Source: Desulfuromonas acetexigens
GTDB taxonomy: Bacteria; Desulfobacterota; Desulfuromonadia; Desulfuromonadales; Trichloromonadaceae
NCBI RefSeq assembly: GCF_900111775.1
Contig: NZ_FOJJ01000034.1
Span: 62,001-126,000 of the forward strand
Length of the DNA: 64,000 nt
Direction: 5' to 3'
In this document: positions 9,401 through 17,208 of the stretch, piece after piece
How the letters are laid out: each line of letters opens with the position of its first letter
How positions within the stretch are numbered: the stretch's first letter is position 1
Translations under genes and position numbers: made by a program
Notes under the pieces: model-generated
Seen by the model: only the letters and a program-made list of their open reading frames with translations
Told to the model about the DNA's origin: nothing
Databases searched by the model: none

Positions 9401-9598
9401 ATCTGGCAAGGGGGGAAAGACCCGGCTCTGGAACTGGCGATTCGCATCGATGAGGCGGTCAAGACGGTTCGGCCGGACGGCTGGCGCGGGGTACAGTCCC
9501 GCGAGCAGGTCATCAAGGCCGCTCTGTACGGCATATTGCGGGATGAAGCCGAGGTGGAGCGCATCTTCCTCGTCATCAAGGCGCAGAGCGAATACTGA
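6467..9598 (+). CDS. hsdR: Type I restriction enzyme, ATP-dependent endonuclease/translocase HsdR
   Basis: HsdR cuts unmodified DNA after ATP-driven translocation. I start it at ATG 6467, overlapping the kinase stop by ATGA; an upstream in-frame start at 6353 would lie inside the kinase gene. The 1043-residue protein has an N-terminal nuclease domain (RRPDLVLYL...VLELKNS, about 125-155), a SF2 helicase core with Walker A HTQGSGKS (about 280), DEAD-type DECHR, and GFTGTPLL, and a C-terminal helical domain that binds HsdM. Just before RILDKYLLKMC there is an extra VGAAGRSP peptide encoded by a decayed REP palindrome. All catalytic motifs appear intact. Confidence 0.96.
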   Translation: MTPIGQPERITQNRVIALFRDELGYRYLGDWADRAGNSNIEEDVLTSYLSDKGGYSPAQIGVALHKLRTEADHHGRTLYANNREVYKLLRYGVPVKIEAGQVAETVHLIDWQNPTRNDFAIAEEVTLKGSRERRPDLVLYLNGIAVAVLELKNSRVSIGEGIRQSLSNQQPEFNAWFFSTIQFIFAGNDSEGLQYGTIGTPEKYFLRWKEDVGAAGRSPRILDKYLLKMCEKHRLIELMYDFVLFDGGIKKLPRVHQYFGIKAAQEYVRREQGGIIWHTQGSGKSIVMVLLAKWLLENNPHARVAIVTDRDELDKQIKGVFTEAGEVIHRTSSGRDLLKRLGEAKPRLLCSLIHKFGRRDVDDFDAFIKELEAQPSPTVGEIFVFVDECHRTQSGKLHRVMKAMMPNAVFIGFTGTPLLKKDKQTTIEVFGGYIHTYKFSEAVEDEVVLDLVYEARDIDQHLGSQQKVDAWFEAKTRGLNDWQKDELKSHWGTMQKVLSSKSRMDRVVSDIIFDFSVKPRLSSERGNAILVASSIYEACKYFTLLQKTPFKGKCAVVTSYNPLARDVTKEETGANSETEKQFIYSTYEELLKAIVPKANMTRTETYEDWVKELFTKEPANMKLLVVVDKLLTGFDAPSCTYLYIDKSMQDHGLFQAICRTNRLDGEDKDFGYIVDYKDLFKKVENAIAVYTSELDRSAGGADPDVLMQGRLKKGRERLDHAIEALALLCEPVEPPKEELEHIHYFCGNTEIPTDLQEREPRRAALYKGTVALVRAYANIADELEAAGYDHADIARIKKQLDHYLAVREIIRKASGESLDLKAYEADMRHLIDTYIEADEPRTISPFDGMGLLELIVKSGIANAIATRLGGLKGSKDAVAETIENNVRSKIIKEHLNDPAYYEAMSALLDEIIAARRAKAIDYEEYLKRVAELARRVEAGQGEETPEQLNTPGRRALYNNLQQTHSPGGAGMAADSAAPIWQGGKDPALELAIRIDEAVKTVRPDGWRGVQSREQVIKAALYGILRDEAEVERIFLVIKAQSEY
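7100..7123 (+). repeat. Degenerate REP palindrome inside hsdR
   Basis: The sequence GTAGGGGCGGCCGGCCGGTC, continuing to 7123, matches the REP palindrome seen three times near the RAYT but has lost its right arm. It is read in frame as VGAAGRSP inside HsdR and appears as an insertion in a linker between the nuclease and helicase domains. Confidence 0.7.
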
Positions 9599-10314
9599 TG
9601 ACCGAGAAGTTCACCCTGGGCGATATGGAAGTGGAAGTGACATTCAAGGACATCAAGAATGTCCACCTGAGCGTCTACCCACCGGAAGGCAAGGTGAAAA
9701 TTTCCGCCCCGGCGCGCATGGATCTCGATACCGTGCGGGTCTTCGCCATCGGCAAACTCGCCTGGATCAAAAACCGGCAAAAGAAGCTGAGGGAGCAGGA
9801 GAGGGAAACCCCGCGCGAGCTTCTCGACCGGGAAAGCCATTATGTCTGGGGAGAGCGCTATCTGCTCCAGGTCATCGAAAGGGATACGCTGCCCCGGGTG
9901 GAATTGACACCCGGGAAAATGCTCCTCTATGTGCGTTCCGGGACCGGCGTTGAAAAGAGGCGGGAGATTCTCGACGAGTGGTATCGCGAGCAGTTGAAGA
10001 TCGCGGTTCCTCCCTTGCTCGCTAAATGGGAGTCGCTCATGGGGGTGAGGGTGAAGCGCTTCTTCGTGCGGAGAATGAAGACCCGCTGGGGAAGTTGCAA
10101 CCCGGAAACCGGCGGCATTCGTTTGAACTCCGAGTTAGCCAAAAAACCGCCGGAGTGCCTCGAATACCTGGTCGTGCATGAGATGACCCACCTGCTGGAG
10201 CCGACCCACAACGACCGATTTATGCTGTTGCTGGAGAGGTTCATCCCCCGCTGGAAGTTCTATCAGGAAGAGTTGAACCGCCTGCCGGTACGGCATGAGG
10301 AGTGGGGGTATTGA
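9598..10314 (+). CDS. YgjP-type (DUF45) zinc metallopeptidase of the restriction operon
   Basis: A 238-residue M48-like metallopeptidase. The zinc site is HEMTHLLEPTHNDRF, the HExxH plus downstream H of the YgjP/WrtIP-like family. Relatives are frequent companions of type I hsdR genes; their substrate is not known. The start ATG shares a base with the hsdR stop (TGATG), so the gene is translated with hsdR. The upstream sequence RRMKTRWGSCNPETGGI is a second conserved block of this family. No signal peptide is seen, so it acts in the cytoplasm. Confidence 0.88.
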   Translation: MTEKFTLGDMEVEVTFKDIKNVHLSVYPPEGKVKISAPARMDLDTVRVFAIGKLAWIKNRQKKLREQERETPRELLDRESHYVWGERYLLQVIERDTLPRVELTPGKMLLYVRSGTGVEKRREILDEWYREQLKIAVPPLLAKWESLMGVRVKRFFVRRMKTRWGSCNPETGGIRLNSELAKKPPECLEYLVVHEMTHLLEPTHNDRFMLLLERFIPRWKFYQEELNRLPVRHEEWGY

Positions 10315-11510
10315 TGGAGCAAGGGCGCGGTTTTTCCGCGAAACACTGGACGGTTCTCAAAATCCTGGTCGGCGGCATGCTCGGCATGGCCGTCGCTATG
10401 GGGATCGGGCGCTTTGCCTTCACTCCGATCCTGCCCCTGATGCAGCGCGATCTGGGGATGACCCATTCCGTCGTGGGTTGGCTGGCCGGGCTGAACTATC
10501 TCGGCTACCTGGTCGGCGCCATCGTCTGCACGATCACCCCCAGGATCCTCCGGTATCCCCTCCTTGGCGGCGGCACTTTGCTGCTGAGCCTGGCCACCAC
10601 GCTCGCCATGGGCTTGACCGTCTCGCCCCTCGGCTGGGGGCTTTTGCGTTTGCTCGGCGGCATTGCCAGCGCCGTCCTCTTCATCATCATCTCCGCCGAA
10701 GTCGCTGAATCCCTGGCGCGGCGGGGGTACGGACACTGGTTCGGCGCCCTCTATGGCGGGATCGGGCTCGGCATCGTTCTCAGCGGATTGATCGTCCCGC
10801 AACTGGACAGGATCGGCGGCTGGAGCGTCGCCTGGCTGGGGATCGGCGGCGTTGCACTTCTCTGTGCCCTGGCCGGAACGACTCTGGGGCGCACCTCCGA
10901 CTACTCGCCGTCGATTGTTGCCGAAAGCCCGGAGCAAACCGTCGGCTTGCGCCCCATCCTGCTCCTCGCGAGCGCCTATTTCCTGGAAGGCCTCGGCTAT
11001 ATCGTCACCGCCACCTTCCTCGTCGCCATTATTGCCGCGACTCCCGGCCTGACCGCGTTTGCACCCTATACCTGGGTCGCCGTCGGTCTTGCCGCCGTGC
11101 CGTCGACCGTTCTCTGGCCCTATCTGGCCCGGCGCATCGGCAACAGGCGGGCGTTGCTGGCGGCCTATGCCGTTCAGATCGCCGGCATTCTGGTCAGTCG
11201 CCAGGCTACCTCGGTTTTTGAAGTCACCTTCGCCGCCGTCACCTTCGGCGGCACCTTCCTGGGGATCGTGGCCCTGACTATGGCGGAGGGAAACCGGCGC
11301 ATGGGCAAGGGTGGACTACTGGGGGCCGCTTTCCTCACCGCCGCTTTCAGTGTCGGCCAGATGCTGGGGCCGGTGATCGCCGGGGTGCTGGCCGACCGCC
11401 AGGACGGCTTTGCGCTGCCGCTGTTGCTGGCGGCGGCGTGCGTGGCCCTGGGATGTCTCTTTATCGTCGCGGATCGCCGTTATCCGCCGCGACCATCAAC
11501 CGCACCGTAG
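10314..11510 (+). CDS. MFS transporter, YbfB/YjiJ family
   Basis: A 398-residue integral membrane protein with about twelve hydrophobic segments. The N-terminal signature GGMLGMAVAMGIGRFAFTPI is typical of the YbfB/YjiJ branch of the major facilitator superfamily. The ATG overlaps the preceding stop as TGATG; an in-frame GTG at 10302 is less likely. Substrate is unknown. It is followed after 14 bases by a small tautomerase gene, so the two probably form a unit for uptake or efflux of a small organic acid, but that is inference. Confidence 0.85.
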   Translation: MEQGRGFSAKHWTVLKILVGGMLGMAVAMGIGRFAFTPILPLMQRDLGMTHSVVGWLAGLNYLGYLVGAIVCTITPRILRYPLLGGGTLLLSLATTLAMGLTVSPLGWGLLRLLGGIASAVLFIIISAEVAESLARRGYGHWFGALYGGIGLGIVLSGLIVPQLDRIGGWSVAWLGIGGVALLCALAGTTLGRTSDYSPSIVAESPEQTVGLRPILLLASAYFLEGLGYIVTATFLVAIIAATPGLTAFAPYTWVAVGLAAVPSTVLWPYLARRIGNRRALLAAYAVQIAGILVSRQATSVFEVTFAAVTFGGTFLGIVALTMAEGNRRMGKGGLLGAAFLTAAFSVGQMLGPVIAGVLADRQDGFALPLLLAAACVALGCLFIVADRRYPPRPSTAP

Positions 11511-11524
11511 AAAGGAGCCGCATC

Positions 11525-11728
11525 ATGCCTTACGTCAACATCAAGATCACCCGGGAGGGAGCCACCCCCGAGCAGAAAGCCCGGTTAATCGCGGGGGCGA
11601 CTCAGCTGCTGGTCGATGTCCTCGGCAAAAACCCGGCGACGACCGTCGTCGTCATCGACGAGGTCGACACGGACAACTGGGGCGTCGGCGGCGAGACCAT
11701 CACGGTTCGACGCAAAGCCGGGAAGTAA
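11525..11728 (+). CDS. 4-oxalocrotonate tautomerase family protein
   Basis: A 67-residue protein starting M-P-Y-V-N-I-K-I. Removal of Met exposes Pro1, the catalytic base of this superfamily, and length matches the 60-70 residues of 4-OT monomers. An arginine-rich end (VRRKAGK) and ATP-independent, cofactor-free chemistry are family traits. I chose ATG 11525, preceded by GAAAGGAGC, because starting upstream would bury Pro1. The physiological substrate cannot be deduced. Confidence 0.9.
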   Translation: MPYVNIKITREGATPEQKARLIAGATQLLVDVLGKNPATTVVVIDEVDTDNWGVGGETITVRRKAGK

Positions 11729-11767
11729 TCTTTCGGGCCTCGCCTCCACGGATCAAGCGCAACAAAG

Positions 11768-11806
11768 AAAATGGCCACTCTGCCTGATGCGCGGTGGCCA
11801 TTTTTT
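11768..11806 (+). terminator. Rho-independent terminator between convergent genes
   Basis: The inverted repeat ATGGCCAC/GTGGCCAT (11771-11778, 11794-11801) is followed by six T and preceded by an A run. It ends the tautomerase transcript and, read leftward, the GNAT toxin transcript. Confidence 0.85.
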
Positions 11807-11823
11807 ATCGTGCGGCGTGGCGG

Positions 11824-12333
11824 TCATCTGTTCAGAGCGGCCACGGCCTCGGCTAGGGTGGCCAGTGGCAAAAAAAGGCTGAGCGGATAGGAAGGCAGGG
11901 GGACGAAGCCATACTGCTTGTAATAGTCGCGGGCGTTCTGATTCTTTGCATCCACGAAAAAACCTATGATTCCGATGTTTTCGGAAATAGATAAGGTGCG
12001 CCGCATGGCGTCGGCGAGCATGAGGCCACCGAGTCCTTGCCGTTGCCACTTCGTCGTCACCGCCAACCGGGCCAGTTTCGCGGCGGGTGCTTTGCGCGGG
12101 TATTTACGGGCGTATTCGGTCGGCAGTTCGGCCGTAACGATTTCGCAACTGGTCAGTGTGAAAAAGCCCAGGATGGTCAACGGTTCATCCCCATCGACCA
12201 GGACGAAGGTACGGGAAATCCCCTTGTCGATGTGCTGGCGAGCGGTTTTTTTGAGATAATCGTCCAACTCGGACTCGCCGCAGCTGAAGCCTTCCCGGTC
12301 GTGGCTCCGTGACAGGAGTTCGATGCGAAGCAT
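11824..12333 (-). CDS. GNAT acetyltransferase toxin, TacT-like
   Basis: A 169-residue Gcn5-type acetyltransferase. The acetyl-CoA loop is RLAVTTKWQRQGLGGLMLAD (about 90-109) and the C-terminal DYYKQYGFVPL supplies the conserved tyrosine. N-terminal SCGESELDDYLKK is typical of toxins that acetylate the amino group of charged tRNA (TacT/AtaT group). It directly follows a DUF1778 antitoxin gene with no gap, which strongly supports a type II toxin-antitoxin pair. The specific tRNA target cannot be predicted. Confidence 0.9.
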   Translation of the reverse strand: MLRIELLSRSHDREGFSCGESELDDYLKKTARQHIDKGISRTFVLVDGDEPLTILGFFTLTSCEIVTAELPTEYARKYPRKAPAAKLARLAVTTKWQRQGLGGLMLADAMRRTLSISENIGIIGFFVDAKNQNARDYYKQYGFVPLPSYPLSLFLPLATLAEAVAALNR

Positions 12334-12603
12334 TTAAAGCCGTACCTGATGCGTGCGGAAGGCCGCAAGAAGTTTCTCGTTCGGCGCCGGCGGATTCTCG
12401 ATAGCGTCGAAAAACTGCTTCGCAGCTTCGGCGTTCAAGCGGATAAGGTTTTCCTCTTCGATGACGGTCCGCGCACGTTCAAGCGCGGACTGCACAAGGA
12501 ATTGATTAATCGTCGCGCCGCACAATTCGGCCGCGCGGGTGAGAGTCTCGTAAACGTGTTCGGGCACCCGTGCGGAAATGCGTGTTTCAGTCTTTGACGT
12601 CAT
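12334..12603 (-). CDS. DUF1778 ribbon-helix-helix antitoxin, TacA-like
   Basis: An 89-residue antitoxin. The N-terminal part RISARVPEHVYETLTRAAEL is the ribbon-helix-helix DNA-binding domain; the C-terminal helices (NAEAAKQFFDAIENPPAPN) wrap the GNAT toxin in known pairs. I start at ATG 12603, preceded by GGAGGT, instead of the longer frame, which would run through the operator region. The stop directly abuts the toxin ATG. The pair is expected to repress its own promoter. Confidence 0.9.
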   Translation of the reverse strand: MTSKTETRISARVPEHVYETLTRAAELCGATINQFLVQSALERARTVIEEENLIRLNAEAAKQFFDAIENPPAPNEKLLAAFRTHQVRL

Positions 12604-12643
12604 GATGTCTACCTCCGTGCATGGTCTGTCTGCCGCAACAGTA

Positions 12644-12665
12644 CCACGGTGGTGCCAAAATGGCA
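12644..12665. promoter_or_regulatory. Inverted repeats upstream of the TacAT-like pair
   Basis: Two small palindromes lie 40-60 bp upstream of the antitoxin start: CCACGGTGG-type (12644-12652) and TGCCAAAATGGCA (12653-12665, 5-bp arms, 3-bp spacer). Their place and symmetry fit an operator for the ribbon-helix-helix antitoxin; inferred. Confidence 0.45.
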
Positions 12666-12733
12666 ACGTCTCGGCGCCAATATGGCTCCATAGGTCTTTT
12701 CATTGATTCCACGAATCCTCGCCGGGAGGATTT

Positions 12734-13426
12734 TTATCTTGGAGTTCCGGACGTCCCACGCCCCTTGAATTTCCCGTAGATCACCGGAATCAGCGCGAAG
12801 AGGCCGAGGAGGGCGAAGGCGCCGAGAACTCGGGGGGAGGCGATGTCGCCGAGGGTGTCGATGGTGGCGAGTCCGGCGCCGGCGTTTACGTAGACGAAGC
12901 CGCCGGGGATGATGCCGAGGAAGGTGCCGAGCAGGAAGGTGCGCAGCGGCAATCGGGTCAGCCCCGCCGCGAGATTGATGAGAAAAAAGGGAAAGACCGG
13001 TACCAGTCGCAGAAAGAGCAGATAGTTGAGCCCCCGCCCGTCCAGTTCATGATTGATCCCTTCCAACTTCCCGCCGAATTTCTTTACGACCGCGTCACGA
13101 AAGAGATAGCGACAGGCGAGAAAAGCCAGTCCGGCGCCGATGCCGGCGGCGGTGACCGCGTACAGGGTGCCGAACCAGGGGCCGAAAAGGGCGCCGGCGG
13201 CGAGGGAAAAGATGGTCGCGCCGGGCAGGGAGAGGGCGGTCTGGGCGATGTAGATGAGCATGAAAAGGGCGACGGCCGCCAGGCGATGGTCGTCCTGCCA
13301 GGCGAGCAGAAGGTCGCGGTTGTTTTTCAGGCTCTCCAGGGTGAGAAAACGCCCCAGGTCGAAGATGAAAAAGAGTGCCGCCAGCAGCGAGCCGAGGAGG
13401 AAGAAGAGCTGTTTCTTTTTATTCAT
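12734..13426 (-). CDS. TVP38/TMEM64 (DedA-like) inner-membrane protein
   Basis: A 230-residue membrane protein with five or six hydrophobic segments. The family signature is FLRLVPVFPFFLINLAAGL (about 135-153) followed by GTFLGIIPGGFVYVNAG. TVP38/DedA relatives move lipids or ions across the inner membrane and often accompany mercuric or other redox genes. Start ATG 13426 overlaps the end of the large fusion gene by 8 bases, so it is the last gene of the leftward operon. The long upstream-extended frame is only shadow of the neighbour. Confidence 0.88.
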   Translation of the reverse strand: MNKKKQLFFLLGSLLAALFFIFDLGRFLTLESLKNNRDLLLAWQDDHRLAAVALFMLIYIAQTALSLPGATIFSLAAGALFGPWFGTLYAVTAAGIGAGLAFLACRYLFRDAVVKKFGGKLEGINHELDGRGLNYLLFLRLVPVFPFFLINLAAGLTRLPLRTFLLGTFLGIIPGGFVYVNAGAGLATIDTLGDIASPRVLGAFALLGLFALIPVIYGKFKGRGTSGTPR

Positions 13427-16400
13427 GGGCGGGAATCTCGTCGGCCGTATTAAGCAACGCCGCATCGACCAGCTCCCGCGTCCGGGTCGGCCAAAGGGGG
13501 CACGCGGTCCCGAGGCACTCGCGGTTGTCCGCCATCTGGGCGCAGGCAAAGGGCGCGACTTCGGGCAGGTCCAGATGCCAGAGTTCTTCGGCGATGGCGA
13601 CGGCGCCGCGCAGGGCGATCCAGCAGTCCCGCTGGCAGCAGCGCCCCGCTTCGTAATCGGCGATCTCTCCGAGAATCCGTTGCACGATTTGTTGGACCTG
13701 CTGGCGGGCCCGGGCCTTCAGCGGCGTCGCTTCGAGGAGGATGCTGAAGGCCGCGCCGACTCCGGCGGCGGCGCCGCAGATGCCGAGATAGCCGCAACTG
13801 CCGCCGCTGATTCCGGCGCCCCGGCGGATGCCGCTGCGCAACTGTTCCGGATCGACGGGATGACCGGCGTTGCGCAGCGCCGCCAGCAGCACCCCGGGAA
13901 CGAGGGCGTGATGTTCGGGGCCGTGCAGGGGGATTTCCGGGTGGCGGCGGAGGCGTTGCAGCAGGGCGATGACATCGGTTTCCGTTGCGCTGGCGCAAAG
14001 GTGCTCGATCAGCTCCAGGCGATCGCCGACATGGCAGCGGTCGCAGACGAAATGCCCCTGTTCGCAGCAGGCGTTGGCGGCCAGTTCGAGGCCGCAATAG
14101 TGGCAGGTCGCCTGACGTTCGACGGGGTGGTAGAGCAGCGGCGCGCCGCAGACCAGGCAGCCGCTGCCGTGCCGCTCCGCAACCGGTGGCGCCTGCTCCT
14201 GGGCTTCCGGCGGGATGCAGCAGTTGCCGCCGGCGGCCATCGCCACGTTGGTGACCCAGCCTTGCTCATCCAGTTGCCAGACCTGATCCCCCAGCCGTTC
14301 GGCCTCATCGGCAGCAAGGGTTTCCACCTGCCCCGGGTGCAGCCAACGGCCGTCGGCGGTGAGCAGCGCCGCTCCCGGCCCCGGGTAGAGCACCCGCAAG
14401 TGTCCGGACCGGTCTCTTTCGGCGTGGGCCTCGGCGGCGGGGCGGCGGACGCTGAAGGTCAGGGAGAAGAAGGGGTGTCCCTGCACCTCCCGGTAGGGCA
14501 GGCGCTTGATCACCTGGAAGCCGGTGAAGCCGCTCTCTTCGAGAATCCCCAGCAGATCTTTCTGAGTCAGGGCGCCGGCGATGCACTCGCCGCGCAAGGT
14601 CGGATCGTTGAGAATGGCGGCGGAAGGTTCGCTCTCGCAGACCACGTCGGCCGCCGTGAGACGTCCGCCGGGGGCGAGTATCCGGAAGACTTCGGCGAAG
14701 GTGCGGCGCTTGTCGACGGAGAGGTTGAGGACGCAGTTGCTCACCACCAGATCCGTTTCGCCGTCGGGCAGGGGGATCTCTTCCAGATAGCCGCGCACGA
14801 AGGCGAGATTGTCATAGCCGAGATTGCGCCGCACGTCGACGGCGCCGCGCCGGGCGAGGTCGAGCATCGGTTCGAGCATGTCGACCCCGGTGACGCGCCC
14901 CTTCTCCCCCACCAGCCGCGCCGCGATGAAGCACTCCACGCCGCTGCCGCAGCCGAGATCGACCAGCCGCTCCCCCGGCTTCACCCCGGCATCCATGACC
15001 GGACTGCCGCAGCCGTAGCCGCGAAAGCGGTAGGCGGCGGGGATGTGTTCCAGCAGTTCCTGTGCGTAGTGGACGGGGTTGAGGATCTCCTCGTGCTCGT
15101 CGGCGGTGGCCGAGGCGTAGTAGCGGCCGACCTGATCGCGGCCGTCGCCGAAGTCGTCGACGGCGAGCAGGCAGTTGCCGTGGCCGAGGACGACCGGGCC
15201 GTGGGGGGCGCAGCTGACGAGCAGCTCGCCCATCTTCAGGCGCAGGGCCGGACCGGCGGCGGCCGGCAGGCGTTCGGCGGCGCGGCGGATGAGGTCGAGG
15301 GCGAGCCCTTCGAGCAGGGGCTGATAGGGATCGTCACCGACCAAGGTGCCCCGGTGGTGATAGGAATGGTCGAGGTCCCCCCCGCCGAGAAGCAGCCGCC
15401 AGGGATCGTCGAGACTGGCCGCGCTCGCTTGCCGCACTCGTTCCAGCACCGGGCTTTCCCGCCAGGCGTACTCAAGCCCCTGATCGAGCGGCGTCGCCAG
15501 CTCTTCCAGGCCGATGGTGGCGGCGGTGGGATAGAGACGGTCGTCCGGGCCGATGGCGGCCGCCTCCCAGCCGGCGTTGGTGCCGTCGTGCACGGTTCCC
15601 GGCGGGGCGAAGATCCGTCCCTTGAGATCTTCCAGATTGTCGATGCTCAGTCCCCGTTCCTCCGCCCGCCGACCGGCGGCCAGCACCGGGTCGAGCAGCG
15701 CTGGGGGATCGAGATGCTGGGCGTGATCACCGCGCCCGCGGATGAAATGCCACATGAAATGGAGAGAGGCGGCCCCCCGGTCGGCGGCGAAATCGACCAG
15801 CCAGGGGAGATCGGCGGCATTCTCCCGGGTCGGGCAATAGCTCAGGGAGAAACGCCAACCCCCTTGCCGCAGCCAGCGCAACTGCTCGTCGAGGCGGGCA
15901 AAGCTGCCGGCGCCGCGCAGCCGGTCATGATGTTCCGGGCGGCCGTCGACGCTGATCTGCAGGGAAATCCTCTCCCGAGGCCAGTGGGGAAGCAGGCGCT
16001 TTTTGGCGAGCAGGCCGTTGCTCAAGACAACGATGCGGGTCTCGGGCAGGGCCAGCAGTTCTTCGATCAGTTCCGGAAAGTCGCCGTGCAGCAAGGGTTC
16101 GCCGCCGGTCAGGGCGAAGCGGCGGCAGCCGAGGCGGTAGGCCTCGCGGATGTGTTCCCGCAGGCGCGCCAGGGGGAGTTCCCGACGGCTGTCGGGGGCG
16201 GAGCTGAAGAGGCAGTGGCCGCAGGCGAGGTTGCAGCGGTCGGTGATATGCAGCCAGAGTTCCCTCGGCCCAGGCGACGACGGCAGCAGCGCGGCCCGGC
16301 CTGGGTAGGGGGGGGCGACGGCTTCGGGCAGGCGCTGGAGGAAGCGGGCGCGGGTAAAATCCGAGGGATCGCCGGCGGTGCGCGGCGCGCTTGCGGCCGC

Positions 16401-16523
16401 CGGTTCCGTGAGCAGACGGTCTCCCGCCGCGGTGGGGACGAACCAGCAGGGAGGATCGGGACAGAGCCAGAGGGCGCTCTCGGCCAGGGGAAGGCGCAGC
16501 CAGCGGGAGGGATCGAAGGTCAT
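13419..16523 (-). CDS. Radical SAM / ArsM-like methyltransferase / DUF5714 fusion protein
   Basis: A 1034-residue multidomain protein. Residues about 85-400 are a radical SAM domain with cluster ligands C97, C101, C104 (CNLACGHC), then GGEPLLHGDFP and a SPASM-like tail. Residues about 480-690 are a class I methyltransferase (VDLGCGSG at 521-528) closest in motif to arsenite methyltransferase: SNCVLNLSVDK (C597) and GECIAGALT (C647) match the two arsenic-binding cysteines of ArsM. Residues 789-830 hold three CxxC pairs (zinc ribbons). Residues about 835-1010 match DUF5714 (GGSCGYLGICGAAAG, CCQRDCW). The substrate is unknown; a sulfur- or metal-bound methylation is plausible. It sits in a leftward Fe-S/radical SAM operon diverging from an ArsR regulator. 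Confidence 0.85.
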   Translation of the reverse strand: MTFDPSRWLRLPLAESALWLCPDPPCWFVPTAAGDRLLTEPAAASAPRTAGDPSDFTRARFLQRLPEAVAPPYPGRAALLPSSPGPRELWLHITDRCNLACGHCLFSSAPDSRRELPLARLREHIREAYRLGCRRFALTGGEPLLHGDFPELIEELLALPETRIVVLSNGLLAKKRLLPHWPRERISLQISVDGRPEHHDRLRGAGSFARLDEQLRWLRQGGWRFSLSYCPTRENAADLPWLVDFAADRGAASLHFMWHFIRGRGDHAQHLDPPALLDPVLAAGRRAEERGLSIDNLEDLKGRIFAPPGTVHDGTNAGWEAAAIGPDDRLYPTAATIGLEELATPLDQGLEYAWRESPVLERVRQASAASLDDPWRLLLGGGDLDHSYHHRGTLVGDDPYQPLLEGLALDLIRRAAERLPAAAGPALRLKMGELLVSCAPHGPVVLGHGNCLLAVDDFGDGRDQVGRYYASATADEHEEILNPVHYAQELLEHIPAAYRFRGYGCGSPVMDAGVKPGERLVDLGCGSGVECFIAARLVGEKGRVTGVDMLEPMLDLARRGAVDVRRNLGYDNLAFVRGYLEEIPLPDGETDLVVSNCVLNLSVDKRRTFAEVFRILAPGGRLTAADVVCESEPSAAILNDPTLRGECIAGALTQKDLLGILEESGFTGFQVIKRLPYREVQGHPFFSLTFSVRRPAAEAHAERDRSGHLRVLYPGPGAALLTADGRWLHPGQVETLAADEAERLGDQVWQLDEQGWVTNVAMAAGGNCCIPPEAQEQAPPVAERHGSGCLVCGAPLLYHPVERQATCHYCGLELAANACCEQGHFVCDRCHVGDRLELIEHLCASATETDVIALLQRLRRHPEIPLHGPEHHALVPGVLLAALRNAGHPVDPEQLRSGIRRGAGISGGSCGYLGICGAAAGVGAAFSILLEATPLKARARQQVQQIVQRILGEIADYEAGRCCQRDCWIALRGAVAIAEELWHLDLPEVAPFACAQMADNRECLGTACPLWPTRTRELVDAALLNTADEIPAHE

Positions 16524-16557
16524 GGAACGTTTATCTCTCTCGGATCAGGGCAGATGT

Positions 16558-17208
16558 TCAGGGTTGGGTGGAGAGGCTGATGTCGCCGTACCAGGCCCGG
16601 GCCCGGCCGCCGGTGTTGTCGGTGTCGGTCATGATGGCAACGGCTCCGGCCTGGGGGGGATCGCTGCCGAAGACCCGGCGGTAATCGGCGATGAGATCCC
16701 GGCTTTCCTCCAGCCATTGTCCGGCCTGGTCGGCGCCGGAGCGGACCGCCAGGAGCATGGCGTTGGCGGTAAAGGCGTTGGCCACGAAGCCTTCCGCCGG
16801 CAGCCGGTTGGCCCAGATGTAGTTGAGCGCCCGGGTCTGCCAGAAGAAGCGGCCGGGGAAGATGACGTAGACCCGCGCGGCATAGTCGTCACCGGCCTTG
16901 GTCCGTTCATCCCCCTGGGCGACGGTCTCTTCGATCTTCCAGCGCCAGCGCAGGTAGCGGTATTCGGCGGGGTCGAAGGCGATTTTTTTCACCAGGCCCG
17001 AAGCGCTGCCGTCGGCCTCGGCCAACAGTACCCGGCGGCCCTCCTCCTCGACCAGGCGGTAGCGGGTGAGCCCTTCGAATTCTTTGACCTCCCAGCCGGC
17101 CAAGCCCTCTTCGGCGAAGCGGCCCACGGCGATTTCCCCGGCTTTGACGGCGGGGCCAGGCAGGCAGAGGAAGATCAGGGCAGCGAGCAGGCAGGCGGAT
17201 AGTTTCAT
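16558..17208 (-). CDS. DUF3047 exported protein
   Basis: A 216-residue protein with a cleavable signal peptide (LLAALIFLCLPGPAVKAGE). The body matches DUF3047: RYLRWRWKIE (about 85), DDYAARVYVIFPG, and the end VAIMTDTDNTGGRARAWYGDI. The family is periplasmic and of unknown function, with a jelly-roll-like pattern of aromatic strands. Its start overlaps the upstream Fe-S gene by four bases, so it is cotranslated with it. A 34-base gap separates it from the fusion gene. Confidence 0.85.
   Translation of the reverse strand: MKLSACLLAALIFLCLPGPAVKAGEIAVGRFAEEGLAGWEVKEFEGLTRYRLVEEEGRRVLLAEADGSASGLVKKIAFDPAEYRYLRWRWKIEETVAQGDERTKAGDDYAARVYVIFPGRFFWQTRALNYIWANRLPAEGFVANAFTANAMLLAVRSGADQAGQWLEESRDLIADYRRVFGSDPPQAGAVAIMTDTDNTGGRARAWYGDISLSTQP

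Noticed and set aside
6410-9409. 999-codon frame on the minus strand
   Set aside because: Antisense to hsdR, whose helicase motifs are intact; low-complexity shadow.
13254-16580. 1108-codon frame on the plus strand
   Set aside because: It is antisense to the radical SAM fusion, rich in Gly/Ala/Gln/Glu with no motif; a GC-rich shadow frame.
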